The notes under the pieces were generated by a model. It was not told the DNA's origin. It was given only the letters and a program-made list of their open reading frames with translations, and made no database searches. Positions 1 to 11,060 of a stretch of DNA of 64,000 nt are shown one piece after another. The stretch is from Erythroxylum novogranatense (taxonomy: Eukaryota; Streptophyta; Magnoliopsida; Malpighiales; Erythroxylaceae): positions 2,232,001-2,296,000 of the forward strand of contig CM057229.1 in assembly GCA_029891385.1 (NCBI GenBank), read 5' to 3'. Both the position numbers and the translations under genes were made by a program. How positions within the stretch are numbered: position 1 is the first letter of the stretch; every line of letters begins with the position of its first letter.

Positions 1-1703
1 TTAGAAAATTCTTTTGTATTTTCATAACCCATTTTATCTTTTATTTTCAAAATATTTTATGTGATCAATCCGTATAATTGTATGAAGAACGATCCGATAA
101 TGTGAATAAATGATAAATTCAAAATAATGGGAGGTAGAAATGCGGGAATGTCTACAATACCTGGATTTAATCAGATACAATTTGAAGGATTTTGTAGGTT
201 CATTGATCGGGGTGTTTCATGTAGCTTAGCAAGGAAATTTTGAAGCATGGATATGGGATCCTCTACATGTGAGACCTATTGCTCATTCAATTTGGGATCC
301 TCATTTTGGTCAATCGGTTGTGAAAGCGTTTACTAGAGGGGACGCTCTTGGTCAATCGGTTGTGAACATATATTTTAATTATATTGAATTATTATTCAAT
401 ATGTATAATTTTAATTTTAATTTTAATTTTTATACAATAATTAAGTATATTTTAAAAAATCTAAAAATTTTGAAAATTTTAAGGTTGGCAATGGATCAGG
501 CTCGATAGATTCTACCAGGGTATGGGCTCGAGACAATCTGAAGCTCGACTCATCCCGATCCTGTTTGATTTTTTTAGTTTTAGAAATAAAAAATAAAAAA
601 TGCAGACTATTTTTGCAAAATATCATCATTTTTTTTATAATTGTTGGAACTTAAGTTGGGTTACGTTCGAGTTTGGGAAGCTCAATTTTTCAAAAAAATC
701 AAACCCGAGACTCGATCACTCGACTTGGGTCCTGCTAAAAAAAGTTATATTATTATAAAGTTTGAAAATTTTAAATTTATACAAAAATAAGTCTAAAAGT
801 AACTACATTTTACTAGTTAGTTCCAATAAAGCTCCTAGACGTCGTATTTTTTTTAAATGAGACTGTTGATAATGTGATTGAAAGAGTCCTATTTTTAACA
901 TATATAAACCACTTAAGATTAAAGGTATTATGTTATTTCAACGATATTTAATGCTATTATAAAAGATATATTTAATAAATTATTACTCCTTATTTTAAGT
1001 AATATTTTAATATTAAAATAAGTTAAAGTTGACTAAGAATTTTAATTTTAAATATAAAAATTCAGACATTTTAAAATTTTAATTTTGTAAACAATTTCAA
1101 AATTTGAAAATCGTTGATTTATTGTATTAGAAGCTCTTTGTGACAATCTCTACTAATTTAATCATCCCCAAAGAAACTTCTCAATACTTTCAATTGGACA
1201 AATTAAATTTGGCGGCTGCTTTAGGCAATTAATAGCTTTCCCTTCACACTTATACTGCTAATTGGAATCTAATTCTTAGGTGAAGTATACTTTGTCAGTT
1301 GTCATTCTCTTGAACACGTGTAATTCCTAATTTGGCAAATTGTAACTAACACATCTTCCAGTCTAACCAACATGGTTGACAAGTTGATGTACTTACCATT
1401 TCTGGTGTACACTCAGGAAGTTCACATTAAATATAAATTTTATGTACAGTTAAATTTGAGAAAGATTTAGATTAAATTTAAACCGTTAATAATTATGTTT
1501 GATAATTAGTTGATCGAGTTAATGGATTGAACTCAATCTGTTGTTTTTTTAAGTGATCTTATAAGGAATGTTTTGCTTCAACAGAAGGGACAAAAAAAAG
1601 CAATTTTTATTAATTGTTTATTTTTTATTATAGTCATAAATTTATTTTTTTGTGAAATTAAGTATTTAAAATCTAAATTTATATAAGAATATTTAAAAAA
1701 TAC
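1..1703. other. AT-rich intergenic DNA, no gene recognised
   Basis: No convincing coding exon was found. The only structure is a short AT-rich stretch of TTTTAA-type repeats near 405-435 and a 17-bp direct repeat (GGTCAATCGGTTGTGAA) at about 308 and 352. Short open frames here have AT-driven composition and no recognisable domain. Confidence 0.6.
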
Positions 1704-1706
1704 TAA

Positions 1707-1750
1707 GGGAGCGCTTAGTTCACGAGAGAGTAATAGGAATAGGAATGTAA
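1707..1750 (+). repeat. PIF/Harbinger (Tourist)-like terminal inverted repeat, left end
   Basis: The stretch begins GGGAGCGCTTAGTTCACG, preceded by TAA, and runs into GGAATAGGAATG-type sequence. This matches the usual look of plant PIF/Harbinger or Tourist ends (G-rich start, TTA/TAA target duplication, then GGAAT runs). I did not find a convincing matching right end, so the element is a remnant or its right boundary has decayed. The Myb/SANT-like reading frame at 2454-2843 may be part of the same element. Confidence 0.4.
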
Positions 1751-2453
1751 ATGAATATAGTAAGGAATGCGAATGGATACAATCATTATAATTATGATTG
1801 TTGGTTAAGATGAAGAAATGATTACCATTACCATTGATGGTAGTCGGTTAGTTTGTTAAAAATATAGAAATTAAAATTTTAAAATTTTAGTTTTATATCA
1901 AAATTTGAATATATTTTAATTAATTATATTTTATGCTTTTTTAAGAAGAATTATATTTTATGCACCCTATTTATAATGATGTAATGTTTAAAATCAAGTA
2001 TATTACAAGAATGATGTGAATGTTTAAAATCAAGTAGATTATGATTTCATTTTCAATAGCTCTTGAAGAAAACAATATTGTAGTATTTTGTCATTAACAC
2101 ATATCATTAATTACATAATATCCCCAAAATATAATTTAATAATCTAAAATATTGTATAATTTATTGACATAACCATAATATTCACCATTTCATTGCTATA
2201 GTAAAATTAACATTGTTTAATATAATTTACATTCCTCTGATAATGCAAATGATGTAAAACATGTGTTGTATACATAACACCTTAACTAAAAGCCTTCAAT
2301 TGATGCAAAATAACCAGGTACAAAATTACAACATTTTTTACATCATGACTACAAAAGACCTAACTAATACAAAATAACCTGATTAAGCAACATCAATTAC
2401 ATCATAAGTTCATAATACTTACAAAAATATTAATATGCTTCCTCTATCCAGCT

Positions 2454-2843
2454 TCATAGACTAAAAGATGGATAGAGTAATCCAAGCACAAAAGACTTTT
2501 TTAAATGACTTGGCAAGGCGAACAAAACATGAACTTTAGTAAGATCATTACAAAATAATGCAGTAGCCTTACCAACATCCATTTCAGATATGTCAATATT
2601 AAGAAGCTCACCGATGAGTTCTTGTATCTTCTCATTACTTAGGGAATCAGATTTAGACTCCGCAATCAAAGCATTTGTAACAGCTACATATTGTGAGGCC
2701 ATTTGTTCGCGAATAGACTCAAACTTAACAGTGAAATTGTCTAATCTTGACTCAATAGTACTTTGAAGTGTTGCAGGTCTTTTTCTCTTGTAAGAACTTT
2801 TCTTTAGTTTGTGCCATCGTTTGCGAATAGGGTGGCGAGCCAT
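2454..2843 (-). CDS. C-terminal part of a Myb/SANT-like (PIF/Harbinger-associated) protein
   Basis: A 129-residue frame starting at an ATG at 2843. It opens with a very basic segment (KKSSYKRKRP), a putative nuclear localisation signal, followed by a helical region (about residues 30-70) and a hydrophobic C-terminus containing LPSHLKKSFVLGLL. This order resembles the C-terminal half of plant Myb/SANT-like proteins, the ORF1 partner of PIF/Harbinger transposases (known of the family), where a pathogen-resistance-like or Myb DNA-binding domain comes first. That domain is missing here, so this is either a truncated transposon ORF1 or a last exon. The Harbinger-like end 700 bp away supports a transposon origin. 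No transposase (DDE) was found nearby. The assignment is by general resemblance and is not secure. Confidence 0.4.
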   Translation of the reverse strand: MARHPIRKRWHKLKKSSYKRKRPATLQSTIESRLDNFTVKFESIREQMASQYVAVTNALIAESKSDSLSNEKIQELIGELLNIDISEMDVGKATALFCNDLTKVHVLFALPSHLKKSFVLGLLYPSFSL

Positions 2844-3054
2844 GTTGATCTACATTAAAAAATTTAGAAAATAATTGTCCAACATATAGATAGGGCATGT
2901 TGAAAAGCTAGGTACTAGCAGTGAAAAAGAGATAAAATAAGAAGCGAAGGTAATAGAGAAAGAAGATCAGTTGCTATGCACACTTTTAAACCAAATAAGT
3001 AAAAATGGCACGCAAAATATTTAAGTAAATAAAATTACAATAAATACATAAGGA

Positions 3055-3146
<92 letters not shown>
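3055..3146. repeat. Palindromic (AAT)n(ATT)n microsatellite
   Basis: About 17 AAT units run directly into about 14 ATT units, with the switch near 3106. The two halves are reverse complements, so the tract of about 92 bp could form one long hairpin or cruciform. The open frame across it (poly-Asn then poly-Ile) is an artefact of the repeat. Confidence 0.95.
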
Positions 3147-3150
3147 CAAT

Positions 3151-3846
3151 AATAACTCGTTCATAAAGAAAACTAAAATATTTCACCCAATAACCAAAGA
3201 TTAGAAACAAAAGGAATGTATTATTTAATTTGTAAGTTACAGAGGGGACTTTTAATAAAAGCTTAGTTTACTGCATATACTTCACAAGCATATGCCCTTG
3301 TGAACAGATCCATCAAGCCATTCCATTAGCAACTGTTGACCACTACTATTCTTGATAAGTGAAATTTTTTGTGAGACCAAGTAGAATTCAATCTCCTCAA
3401 TACTGTATTGCGAAATTATGCCAAAAAAGAGCATCTAAGTCTGGTAATATGGCATTCTAAACTTGTTTACGATGGTTAAACATAAAATGGAATCCTCATA
3501 TGTTCAACATGGAAAATAAATGATTATTGAGACACGCTATCAAGAGACTATTTGATCCACATTGAAGACCAAGCATATGGGTAAAGAGTAATAGAATACG
3601 TGGAATAATGCACTTCTCACCATTTGAAAATGTGATACAAAACCACAGGAGAAAATGAAGAAACAAGGCCAACCAGACAAAAAGGTACTTACATACACTA
3701 TCTTAGATATCCCTAGTTTGAGCATAAAACAGCTTCAGATAAATAGAGCATGAACATGTTGAAGAGAACTATAAATCTAAGGCTGTGACAAGAAATGATG
3801 GTGTCTTCACTGATGTAGATTGTTATCCAAGATTGATAATCACTAT
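3151..3846. other. AT-rich intergenic DNA, no gene recognised
   Basis: I see no recognisable domain, exon or repeat here. Its right end holds the left copy (3847-3851, GAAAT) of the target duplication of the retroelement that follows. Confidence 0.5.
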
Positions 3847-3851
3847 GAAAT

Positions 3852-4101
3852 TGATAGGTTCCAGGAAAAACAGGTAAGAAAAATAGTATGTTGCTATTGA
3901 TTTGCTATAAACGAATACAGAATAGTCTGGTTTCGAGGATCCAGAACCTCCAGCCTATGGCTCACACACTTACAATATACTCAATACCCCTCTCCCTTAT
4001 GCCTATTGCTTATTTATACCAAGAATCATTATTCCTAACAGATTCGGTTAGTGACAACCAATCATAAGGTTGTCACCACCTTCATAACTAACAACATATA
4101 C

Positions 4102-4140
<39 letters not shown>

Positions 4141-4193
4141 ATATATATATATATATATTTAATATATATGTAAATTCATTGCTGAGTCTATCA
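3852..4193 (-). repeat. LTR 1 (3' LTR in element orientation)
   Basis: 342 bp, TG...CA bounded on the plus strand (TGATAGGTTCC to GAGTCTATCA). It contains a long TA dinucleotide tract at about 4099-4176, longer than in the other two LTRs. The polypurine tract adjoins it at 4194-4209. Confidence 0.85.
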
Positions 4194-4196
4194 ATA

Positions 4197-5725
4197 CTCC
4201 CCCCCATCAGCTTCACCTTGTCCTCAAGGTGAAAGTCGGAAAGTCTAGCATTTATGTCTTCATATAGTTCCCATGTAGCGTCTCCTCCACTTCATTTCCT
4301 TCCACCTCCTCCTCCTATACTGTTTCTTCATCCATGATTGCCAAAACTTGGAGCTCTACCTTTTTGCATCGGTGGCCTGGGCTGAATTTCTCATCGCATC
4401 TAAAACAAAGTCCTTTAGCCTTTTTGTCTTCTAATTCACTCACCGTCAACCTCCTAAATCCTCCCCTTTTATGACTTCTGCCTTCTTCCATAGTTTTATG
4501 CCTAGTTTCCATAGTGGCCCAATTATTAGCTAACTCCTCCCTCCCTTTCTCCATTATCATCTTTGTCGATTCTAGCCCCATGTTCCCCGACCACTGTTCG
4601 CACTTGCACCCCAACGGTGCCATTTTAATTTGCTCATTCTTCTAAATTTTTCCTCCACCTGTTGGGCTAGCTCCATCATCTCTGCCAAATTTCGAGGTTT
4701 AAAGATCTGTACCTCTAACCGAATCTCTTCCACCAATCCGTTCAGAAATGTGCTCTCAAGCACAAAGATCGTAACTCCGTAGTGGGGTCATGAGTTCCAG
4801 AAATTTACCCATATATTCTGCCACCGTCCCCATTTGCTTCACCCCCAACAAGCGTTGACACTGTGTCCCTTCATGCGCTGGTCGAAACTTCTGAGTCACT
4901 AGCTTTTTATACTCCTCCCAGTCCACAATAAGTCGACGTCCTTCTACCAATCGGAACCACGTTAATGCTTCCTTCTCTAGACTCATCCCAACCAGTTCCA
5001 TCTTCTCTGCCTCCGAAAACCTCCCTACTGAAAAGAATCGCTCCACACGGTAGATCCACCCATCGGGATCATCACCGCTAAAGATGGGCATTTCAATCCG
5101 TCTAGGCTTGCAATCGCGCCTCCACTCAGGTGATCGGGGATCGTCTCCGACGTGCTCCCTTCTCCAGCGCTCTTCACGCCGGGACCCCTCAGCTTCGCGA
5201 TAGCCCCTCATTTCGTGGTCTGCCCTAGCCTTACCGGCGTCATGCTTCTCCCTTCTTGCGTCCTCACCGTCGCACCAAGTCTCCCTTCGATTTCGTCCCT
5301 CCTCCGTCTCTCTCCCGTGCCCTAAATGACCCCCGACTAAATGTTTAATTGACGGGTCGTACCCGATTGGTATATGGAGCCCCGCGGGTTGCCCATGGTC
5401 TTCTGGAACCAACCCGACCCACCCAAGCAGACCCTTCCTTCATGACCCGTCTCGTCCCTCAGATAAACATCATCCTTAGTCTCATCTCTTGACCTCTCCT
5501 CATTCCCGTCATCGAGGACTCGCTTCCACCATTTTATTTGGGTTATGAGGTGCTAGATCTGGCGACTTGGAGGTGGTGATCGCCTGCATCGGTGGTCGAA
5601 CCTCCTCTCGATTTAGTCCTTGACTCCCCTTTAGCCCTTCGAGCTTCGATTAACTTCCGCCTCCACGATTCACGCTCCATTTGCAACCCTACTTTGATTT
5701 CTTCCACTTTTTTCCGAGCGCCCAA
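4197..5725 (-). pseudogene. Ty3/gypsy gag, copy 1, frameshifted
   Basis: Read on the minus strand: an N-terminal charged segment (5543-5725), a long charged linker, then the gag capsid domain (4756-5412; [35 protein letters not shown]), a spacer and the CCHC knuckle (CFRCDEKFSPGHRCKK, near 4360-4420). The order matches gypsy gag, which packages element RNA in virus-like particles. Several frame changes interrupt it: the capsid frame ends at 4756 and continues in another frame at 4572-4763. Compared with copy 2, most differences lie at CAG, CTG and CCG sites, so some breaks may be sequence error. Confidence 0.8.
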
Positions 5726-5777
5726 CCTTGTATCCGCTTCTTCGTTGCCATTTCGGGACCGTATGCTCGATACCAGT

Positions 5778-6019
5778 TGATAGGTTCCAGAAAAGCAGTA
5801 AGAAAAAATGGTATGTTGCTATTGATTTCTACAAACGAATACAAAATAGTCGATTTCGAGGATCCGGAACCTCCACCTATGGCTCACACACTTACAATAT
5901 ACTCAACACCCTCTCCTTATGCCTATTGCTTATTTATACCAAGAATCATTATTCCTATGATTCAGGTTAGTGACAACCAATCATAAGGTTGTCAGCCACC
6001 TTTTCGCAACTAACAACAT

Positions 6020-6064
<45 letters not shown>

Positions 6065-6088
6065 GTAAATTAATTGCTGAGTCTATCA
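5778..6088 (-). repeat. LTR 2 (central LTR, shared by both gag units)
   Basis: 311 bp, same ends as LTR 1. It acts as the 5' LTR for gag copy 1 (primer binding site at about 5764-5777) and as the 3' LTR for gag copy 2 (polypurine tract at 6089-6104). TA tract at about 6024-6062. Confidence 0.85.
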
Positions 6089-6099
6089 ATACTCCCCCC

Positions 6100-7630
6100 A
6101 TCAGCTTCACCTTGTCCTCAAGGTGAAAGTCGGAAAGTCTAGCATTTATGTCTTCATATAGTTCCCATGTAGCGTCTCCTCCACTTCATTTCCTTCCACC
6201 TCCTCCTCCTGTACTGTTTCTTCATCCATGATTGCCAAAACTTGGAGCTCTACCTTTTTGCATCGGTGGCCTGGGCTGAATTTCTCATCGCATCTAAAAC
6301 AAAGCCCTTTAGCCTTTTTGTCTTCTAATTCACTCACCGTCAACCTCCTAAATCCTCCCTCATATGACTTACGCCTTCTTCCATAGTTTTATGCCTAGTT
6401 TCCATAGTGGCCCAATTATTAACTAACTCCTCCCTCCCTTTCTCCATTATCATGCCGTCAGTTCTAGCCCCCATGTTCCCCGACCTGTGCTCGCACCGCA
6501 CCCCAATGAGTGCCATTTTAATTTGCTCATTCTTAAATTTTTCCTCCACTTTGTTGGGCTAGCTCCATCATCTCTGCCAAATTTCGAGGTTTAAAGATCT
6601 GTACCTCTAACCGAATCTCTTCCACCAATCCGTTCAGAAATGTGCTCTCAAGCACAGCATCAGGTAACTCCGGTAAGGGGGCTGCGAGTTCCAGAAATTT
6701 ACCCATATATTCTGCCACTGTCCCCATTTGCTTCACCCCCAACAAGCGTTGACACTGTGTCCCTTCATGCGCTGGTCGAAACTTCTGAGTCACTAGTTTT
6801 TACACTCCTCCCAGTCCACAATAGGATAACGTCCTTCTACCAATCGGAACCACGTTAATGCTTCCTTCTCTAGACTCATCCCAACCAGTTCCATCTTCTC
6901 TGCCTCCGAAAACCTCCCTACTGAAAAAAATCGCTCCACACAGTAGATCCACCCATCGGGATCATCACCGCTAAAGATGGGCATTTTAATTCGTCTAGGC
7001 TTGCAATCGCGCCTCCACTCAGGTGATCGGGGGTCGTCTCCGACGTGCTCCCTTCTCTGGCGCTCTTCACTTGGGACCCCTCAACTTCGCGATAGCCCTC
7101 ATTTCGTGGTGCCGCCTAGCCTTACTGGCGTCATGCTTCTCCCTTCTTGCGCCCTCACCGTCGCATCAAGTCTCCGTTCGATTTCGCCCTCCTCCGTCTC
7201 TCTCCGTGCCTAAATGACCCCGACTAAATGTTTAATTGTCGGGTCGTACTGATTGGTATATGGAGCCCATGGTCGCCCATGGTCTTCTAGAGCCAACCCG
7301 ACCCACCCGTGACCCTTCCTTCATGACCGTCTCGCCCCCGTATAAACATCATCCTTAGTCTCATCTCTTGACCTCTCCTCATTCCGTCATCGAGGACTCG
7401 CCTTCCACCATTTTATTTGGGTTATGAGGTGCTAGATCTGAAGCGCTTGGAGGGTGGTGATCGCTTTGCATCGGTGGTCGAACCTCTCTTGATTTCGATC
7501 CTTGGCTCCCCTTTAGCCCTTCGAGCTTGATTAACTTCCGCCTCCACGATTCACGCTCCATTTGCAACCCTACTTTGATTTCTTCCACTTCTTTTCCGTA
7601 GCGTCCAACCTTGTATCCTTCTTTTTGCCA
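6100..7630 (-). pseudogene. Ty3/gypsy gag, copy 2, frameshifted
   Basis: A near-duplicate of gag copy 1. On the minus strand: charged N-terminus (7379-7588), capsid start DDPDGWIYCVERFF (6793-6984), capsid C-terminal half including MGTVAEYMGKFLELAAPL and VLESTFLNGLVEEIRLEV (6533-6793), linker, CCHC knuckle CFRCDEKFSPGHRCKK (about 6250-6300), and an acidic tail (QEEEVEGNEVEET). Here the capsid keeps the APLPELPDAVLES segment that is garbled in copy 1. Frame changes occur at about 6793, 6540 and 6343. No pol domain follows. Confidence 0.8.
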
Positions 7631-7658
7631 TTTCCAGGACCGTATGCTCGATACCGGT

Positions 7659-7905
7659 TGATAGGTTCGGGAAAAGCAGTAAGAAAAATGGTATGTTGCT
7701 ATTGATTTGCTATAAACGAATACAAAATAGTGCAGTTTCGAGGATCCGAACCTCCAGCCCTATGGCTCACACACTTACAATATACTCAATACCCTCTCCC
7801 TTATGCCTATTGCTTATTTATACCAAGAATCGTTATTCCTAACAGATTCGGTTAGTAACAACCAATCATAAGGTTGTCACCACCTTCCATAACCAACAAC
7901 ATATC

Positions 7906-7941
<36 letters not shown>

Positions 7942-7970
7942 TATATATGTAAATTCATTCTGAGTCTATC
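7659..7970 (-). repeat. LTR 3 (5' LTR in element orientation)
   Basis: 312 bp. Primer binding site (GGTATCGAGCATACG on the minus strand) adjoins it at about 7643-7656. Its right end reads GTCTATC and lacks the last A seen in LTR 1 and 2. It is followed at once by the target duplication GAAAT, which is also the first five bases of tandem unit 1. Confidence 0.85.
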
Positions 7971-10392
7971 GAAATCTACTTAACCACAAACTCTCTCCAA
8001 GAAGAAAGCAATTTTAAAATGAAAAATGAAGAAAAGTTACCATTAAAAGCAGAACTATCGATTTACTTACGAGCATTCAATGAGAATTCCAACAAGAAGT
8101 CAACATCGACTTCACCTAGATTTAAGAGAAGATACAGAAAAGTATTTGCATTACATGAAATTTTATCCCTAAAAGAGTAAAATCTTGAAAACATAAAGTA
8201 TATTCACGGTAATTTTGGATGTAGATCACATGGAAAATGCCACATCGTCACTATAATAATTGAACTTTCCTCATGTTTGGCCAAGTCTAACCCCATATGA
8301 TCGTGTGCATCTAACCCACTTACAAACTGTGTACCCAGTCTTGTTCATGTCCGTATTACATACCATTTTCCTTAATCACTTTATCAACAAGTGATGTAGA
8401 GTAACCCATCTCGAAGAAAGATCTTAAATTGCTTCACGATGAACTTGCACCGTTATTCGCAAATATGGAAAGAAAAATTAAAACTTAAAGAAAACAAAAG
8501 GACCTCGGTAGTAACATAGGCAAGCAATTCTGTCCGAGAGTGAAAGTGACACCAACTCCATCGTTTCCAGCCCTCGATTCTATAATCACCAGATACTCTC
8601 CATGTCCATCCGAAGAAACTACTGCATAACCATCTAGCTAACTAATCCTCCATTATTGCTTATTATATGGAAACCAATGACCACTACTCTATTACAGGGA
8701 CCCAGAACCAATGATTAAAGTACAAAAAAACTTAAGAAAGAACCGGGATCCCAAAAGGCTAGCTTCACAATAACTTTTGAACAGAAAATTTCTATTTGTA
8801 AACTTATTTTCCAGATGCTATTTCTCTTGAAATATCGCATCTTTCTTTCCCCTTTCTAAACAATGGAATTGCGTTTGCAAAGAAGCTAAATCACGTAATA
8901 GATGCCACCGAGCTTTCTTTCAACTAGAGATCCCATTCAACCCCACCATCAGTATATTAGATTAAATAGCAGAACTTGTTTACTTTCTCGTTATCCTTCT
9001 ACTTAGTTGCGTTGATTTCAAGTAAGCATACAATGGAATCCATTCCTGTAAGCTTTGTAAAACAGTACATCTACACGTTTGATATAAACAATGAATTCAA
9101 GTTCAATCCAATTCATAAAACAATCCAATTGCAGCAAATTTGAAGAAGAAAGCAGATGTAACACCGTAAAAAGGGAATATAAACTTTACCCGGATATAGA
9201 AAGTTCAAATCGACTTCATAAGTCGAGATAGCAACTGGGACTGCACCCACAAATCTCCGAATATATAACTAATTACCTAGGACACTTAAGACGAAGCTTT
9301 GAGATTTTAGAGGTCAAATGTTGGGTTTTTAACTAGTCCCAATCATTTATATATTTGAGTTTAATATTTAAACATTTATATTGGTGTGCTTGTTGAATAT
9401 GATGCGTCGTTTATGTAGTTCATAAGGATCTAGGTCATCAAAGAGAGGTAGAGAAATTAGTTGTTAGGTGAGAGTCGACTAGTTTATCTGAAGAAAAGTA
9501 GCATGGTGAGAAATATGCAATTATATGGATTAAAAATTTGAAGAAGAAAGGAAGGAAGAAAATTACGGTCTTTAGTGCTACTTCTTGGTTTGGTGTATCT
9601 TTGGAAGATGGTTTCTGGTTCTCACGTAAGAGAAAGTTACAAAGAAAAGCTTAGAGTGACAATTGGAGACGATCAGTCGCGGGCAAAACTCGCGCCAAAA
9701 ACCGCAACAATGACTCCCATTCCTCTGGATTACCAGAGGAATAGAGTATTACCGAAAAGTAGAGAATCAAAATGATACCTCCGTATGATAGTTTGATACC
9801 AACCGTTAAGTTTGATTCCATACCCATACATTTTATCCCATTACCCTAAAATAAGCACGCCTAAGATATAATATTCATATCGTTACAATTTTGTTAAGTC
9901 GTGTTCTCATAAGTCATAAGTAATAATATCTAAATTAGACATTTCAAATAAACCATTTGAAGAATTAATAAATCAAAACTAAATGACATAAATTATGATT
10001 AATATCTTATCCCGAGTTTGATTTGAAAATAAATCAATGAATTGAAAAATTAAATTAACTATATTTTATATAAAATTTAAGCCTAAGCTTAGAACAATTT
10101 TAAACTTAAAACTTAAGATACTAAACTTGTTTCATATGAAATTCTATTGAAACCTAACTCGTAAACTTAAAAAGAGTAAAATATTTTGAAATATAAAATT
10201 TAAAATTTAAATTTGATTGAGGTTTAGATATGTTTGAAATAATATAAAATATTCAAATCGGATTTATTGTCACTCCCATGATATGATTAGCATTTTTTTA
10301 AATTTAGTGTTTTTATTTTTATTGATTTTTCAAAATTTAAATAAATTAAAATAATAAATACAATATTTTGTCCCACCAATTGAACCATTATC
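7971..10392. repeat. Tandem unit 1
   Basis: 2422 bp. Its first five bases (GAAAT) are the right target duplication of the retroelement. This copy has the most garbled CNX1-like exon (the segment near 8515-8535 is disturbed). Confidence 0.9.
8504..8633 (-). pseudogene. CNX1 (molybdopterin molybdenumtransferase) exon fragment, unit 1
   Basis: Minus-strand exon preceded by a splice acceptor (CTAG) and followed by GTCC. It encodes part of the MoeA (E) domain of the plant molybdenum cofactor enzyme CNX1: the readable part covers GYAVVSSDGHGEYLVIIES and RAGNDGVGVT. The last third (near 8515-8535) is disturbed in this unit. No other CNX1 exon was found, so this cannot make an enzyme. Confidence 0.65.
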
Positions 10393-10491
10393 GAAATCTA
10401 CTTAACCACAAACTCTCAAGAAGAAAGCAATTTTAAAGCAGAAAAATGAAGAGAAAAGTTACCATTAAAAGCAGAACTATCGATTACTTAC

Positions 10492-10538
10492 GGAGCATTC
10501 AATGAGAATCTCCAACAAGAAGTCGACATCGACTTCAC
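10492..10538 (-). pseudogene. UBA-like exon fragment (second half), repeated in every unit
   Basis: A minus-strand exon with acceptor ATCTAG and donor GTAAGT. Its phase (2 + 45 bases) joins exactly to the preceding UBA-like exon and gives GEVDVDFLLEILIECS, the expected third helix (D.LLE.L) of a UBA domain. Units 4 and 5 read EVDADFLLEILIECS. Frame-compatible splice sites on both exons argue that a genomic gene segment was captured. No catalytic or other domain follows in the unit. Confidence 0.45.
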
Positions 10539-10790
10539 CTAGATTTAAGAGAAGATACAGAAAAGTATTTGCATTACATGAAATTTTATCCCTAAAAGAG
10601 TAAAATCTTGAAAAACATAAAGTATATTCACGGTAATTTTGGATGTAGATCACATGGAAAATGCCACATCGTCACTATAATAATTGAACTTTCCTCATGT
10701 TTGGCCAAGTCTAACCCCATATGATCGTGTGCATCTAACCCACTTACAAACTGTGTACCCCAGTCTTGTTCATGTCCGTGTATTACATAC

Positions 10791-10852
10791 CATTTTCCTT
10801 AATCACTTTATCAACAAGTGATGTAGAGTAACCCATCTCAGTAAAGAAAGAT
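10791..10852 (-). pseudogene. UBA-like exon fragment (first half), repeated in every unit
   Basis: A minus-strand exon with acceptor TTAAG and donor GTATGT. It encodes SFFTEMGYSTSLVDKVIKEN and ends with one extra base. The MGY/F...LV.K.IKENG pattern is typical of UBA domains, and the closest match I can recall is the UBA region of plant DRM-type DNA methyltransferases (inference). The same exon lies at 8363-8422, 13192-13253, 15628-15689 and 18064-18125. It is downstream of the CNX1-like exon in the same orientation, so the unit resembles a chimeric partial gene. Confidence 0.45.
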
Positions 10853-10935
10853 CTTAAATTGCTTCACGATGAACTTGCACCGTTATTCGCAAATATGGAA
10901 AGAAAAAATTAAAACTTAAAGAAAAACAAAAGGAC

Positions 10936-11060
10936 CTCAGTAGTAACATAGGCAACAGTCCCAGGAGTGAAAGTGACACCAACTCCATCGTTTCCAGCCC
11001 TCGATTCTATAATCACCAGATACTCTCCATGTCCATCCGAAGAAACTACTGCATAACCAT
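10936..11060 (-). pseudogene. CNX1 exon fragment, unit 2
   Basis: 125 bp between acceptor AG and donor GT on the minus strand, open over 41 codons: begins GYAVVSSDG, then HGEYLVIIESRAGNDG, VGVTFTPGTVAYVTTE. Plant CNX1 has the same segment at the start of its MoeA domain (established: CNX1 inserts molybdate into molybdopterin in the cytosol), with the pattern DGYAVV...SDGPGEYPV...ESRAGND...TPGTVAYVTTGG. Two usually conserved prolines are changed here (GHGEYL for GPGEYP). The phase fits a spliced exon, so it was copied as genomic DNA, not as cDNA. No start, no other CNX1 exon and no GEPH domain are present. Confidence 0.75.

Larger units (their letters stand above)
3852..7970 (-). mobile_element. 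Non-autonomous gag-only LTR retrotransposon (TR-GAG type), LTR-gag-LTR-gag-LTR
   Basis: Three related LTRs (3852-4193, 5778-6088, 7659-7970), each starting TGATAGG and ending near TCTATCA, separate two internal regions of about 1.58 kb. Read on the minus strand, each internal region starts with a primer binding site (GGTATCGAGCATAC, initiator-Met type), carries a gag with a CCHC knuckle, and ends with a polypurine tract (CTGATGGGGGGAGTAT) against the next LTR. No protease, RT, RNase H or integrase is present. Just before the polypurine tract lies a short LEDKVKL-like coding remnant, the usual C-terminal end of gypsy pol, which shows that the internal region arose by deletion of pol. A 5-bp duplication GAAAT flanks the whole structure (3847-3851 and 7971-7975), so it behaves as a single insertion that later expanded, or inserted as a tandem. 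Confidence 0.85.

Noticed and set aside
2986..3210. Poly-Asn/poly-Ile protein
   Set aside because: Pure translation of the (AAT)n(ATT)n microsatellite.
9575..9775. 60-100 residue open frames repeated in the 2.43 kb units (also 11953-12255, 14418-14609, 16849-17040, 19288-19479)
   Set aside because: They recur only because the unit recurs, include the fold-back palindrome and a transposon end, start in different contexts and match no family I know.
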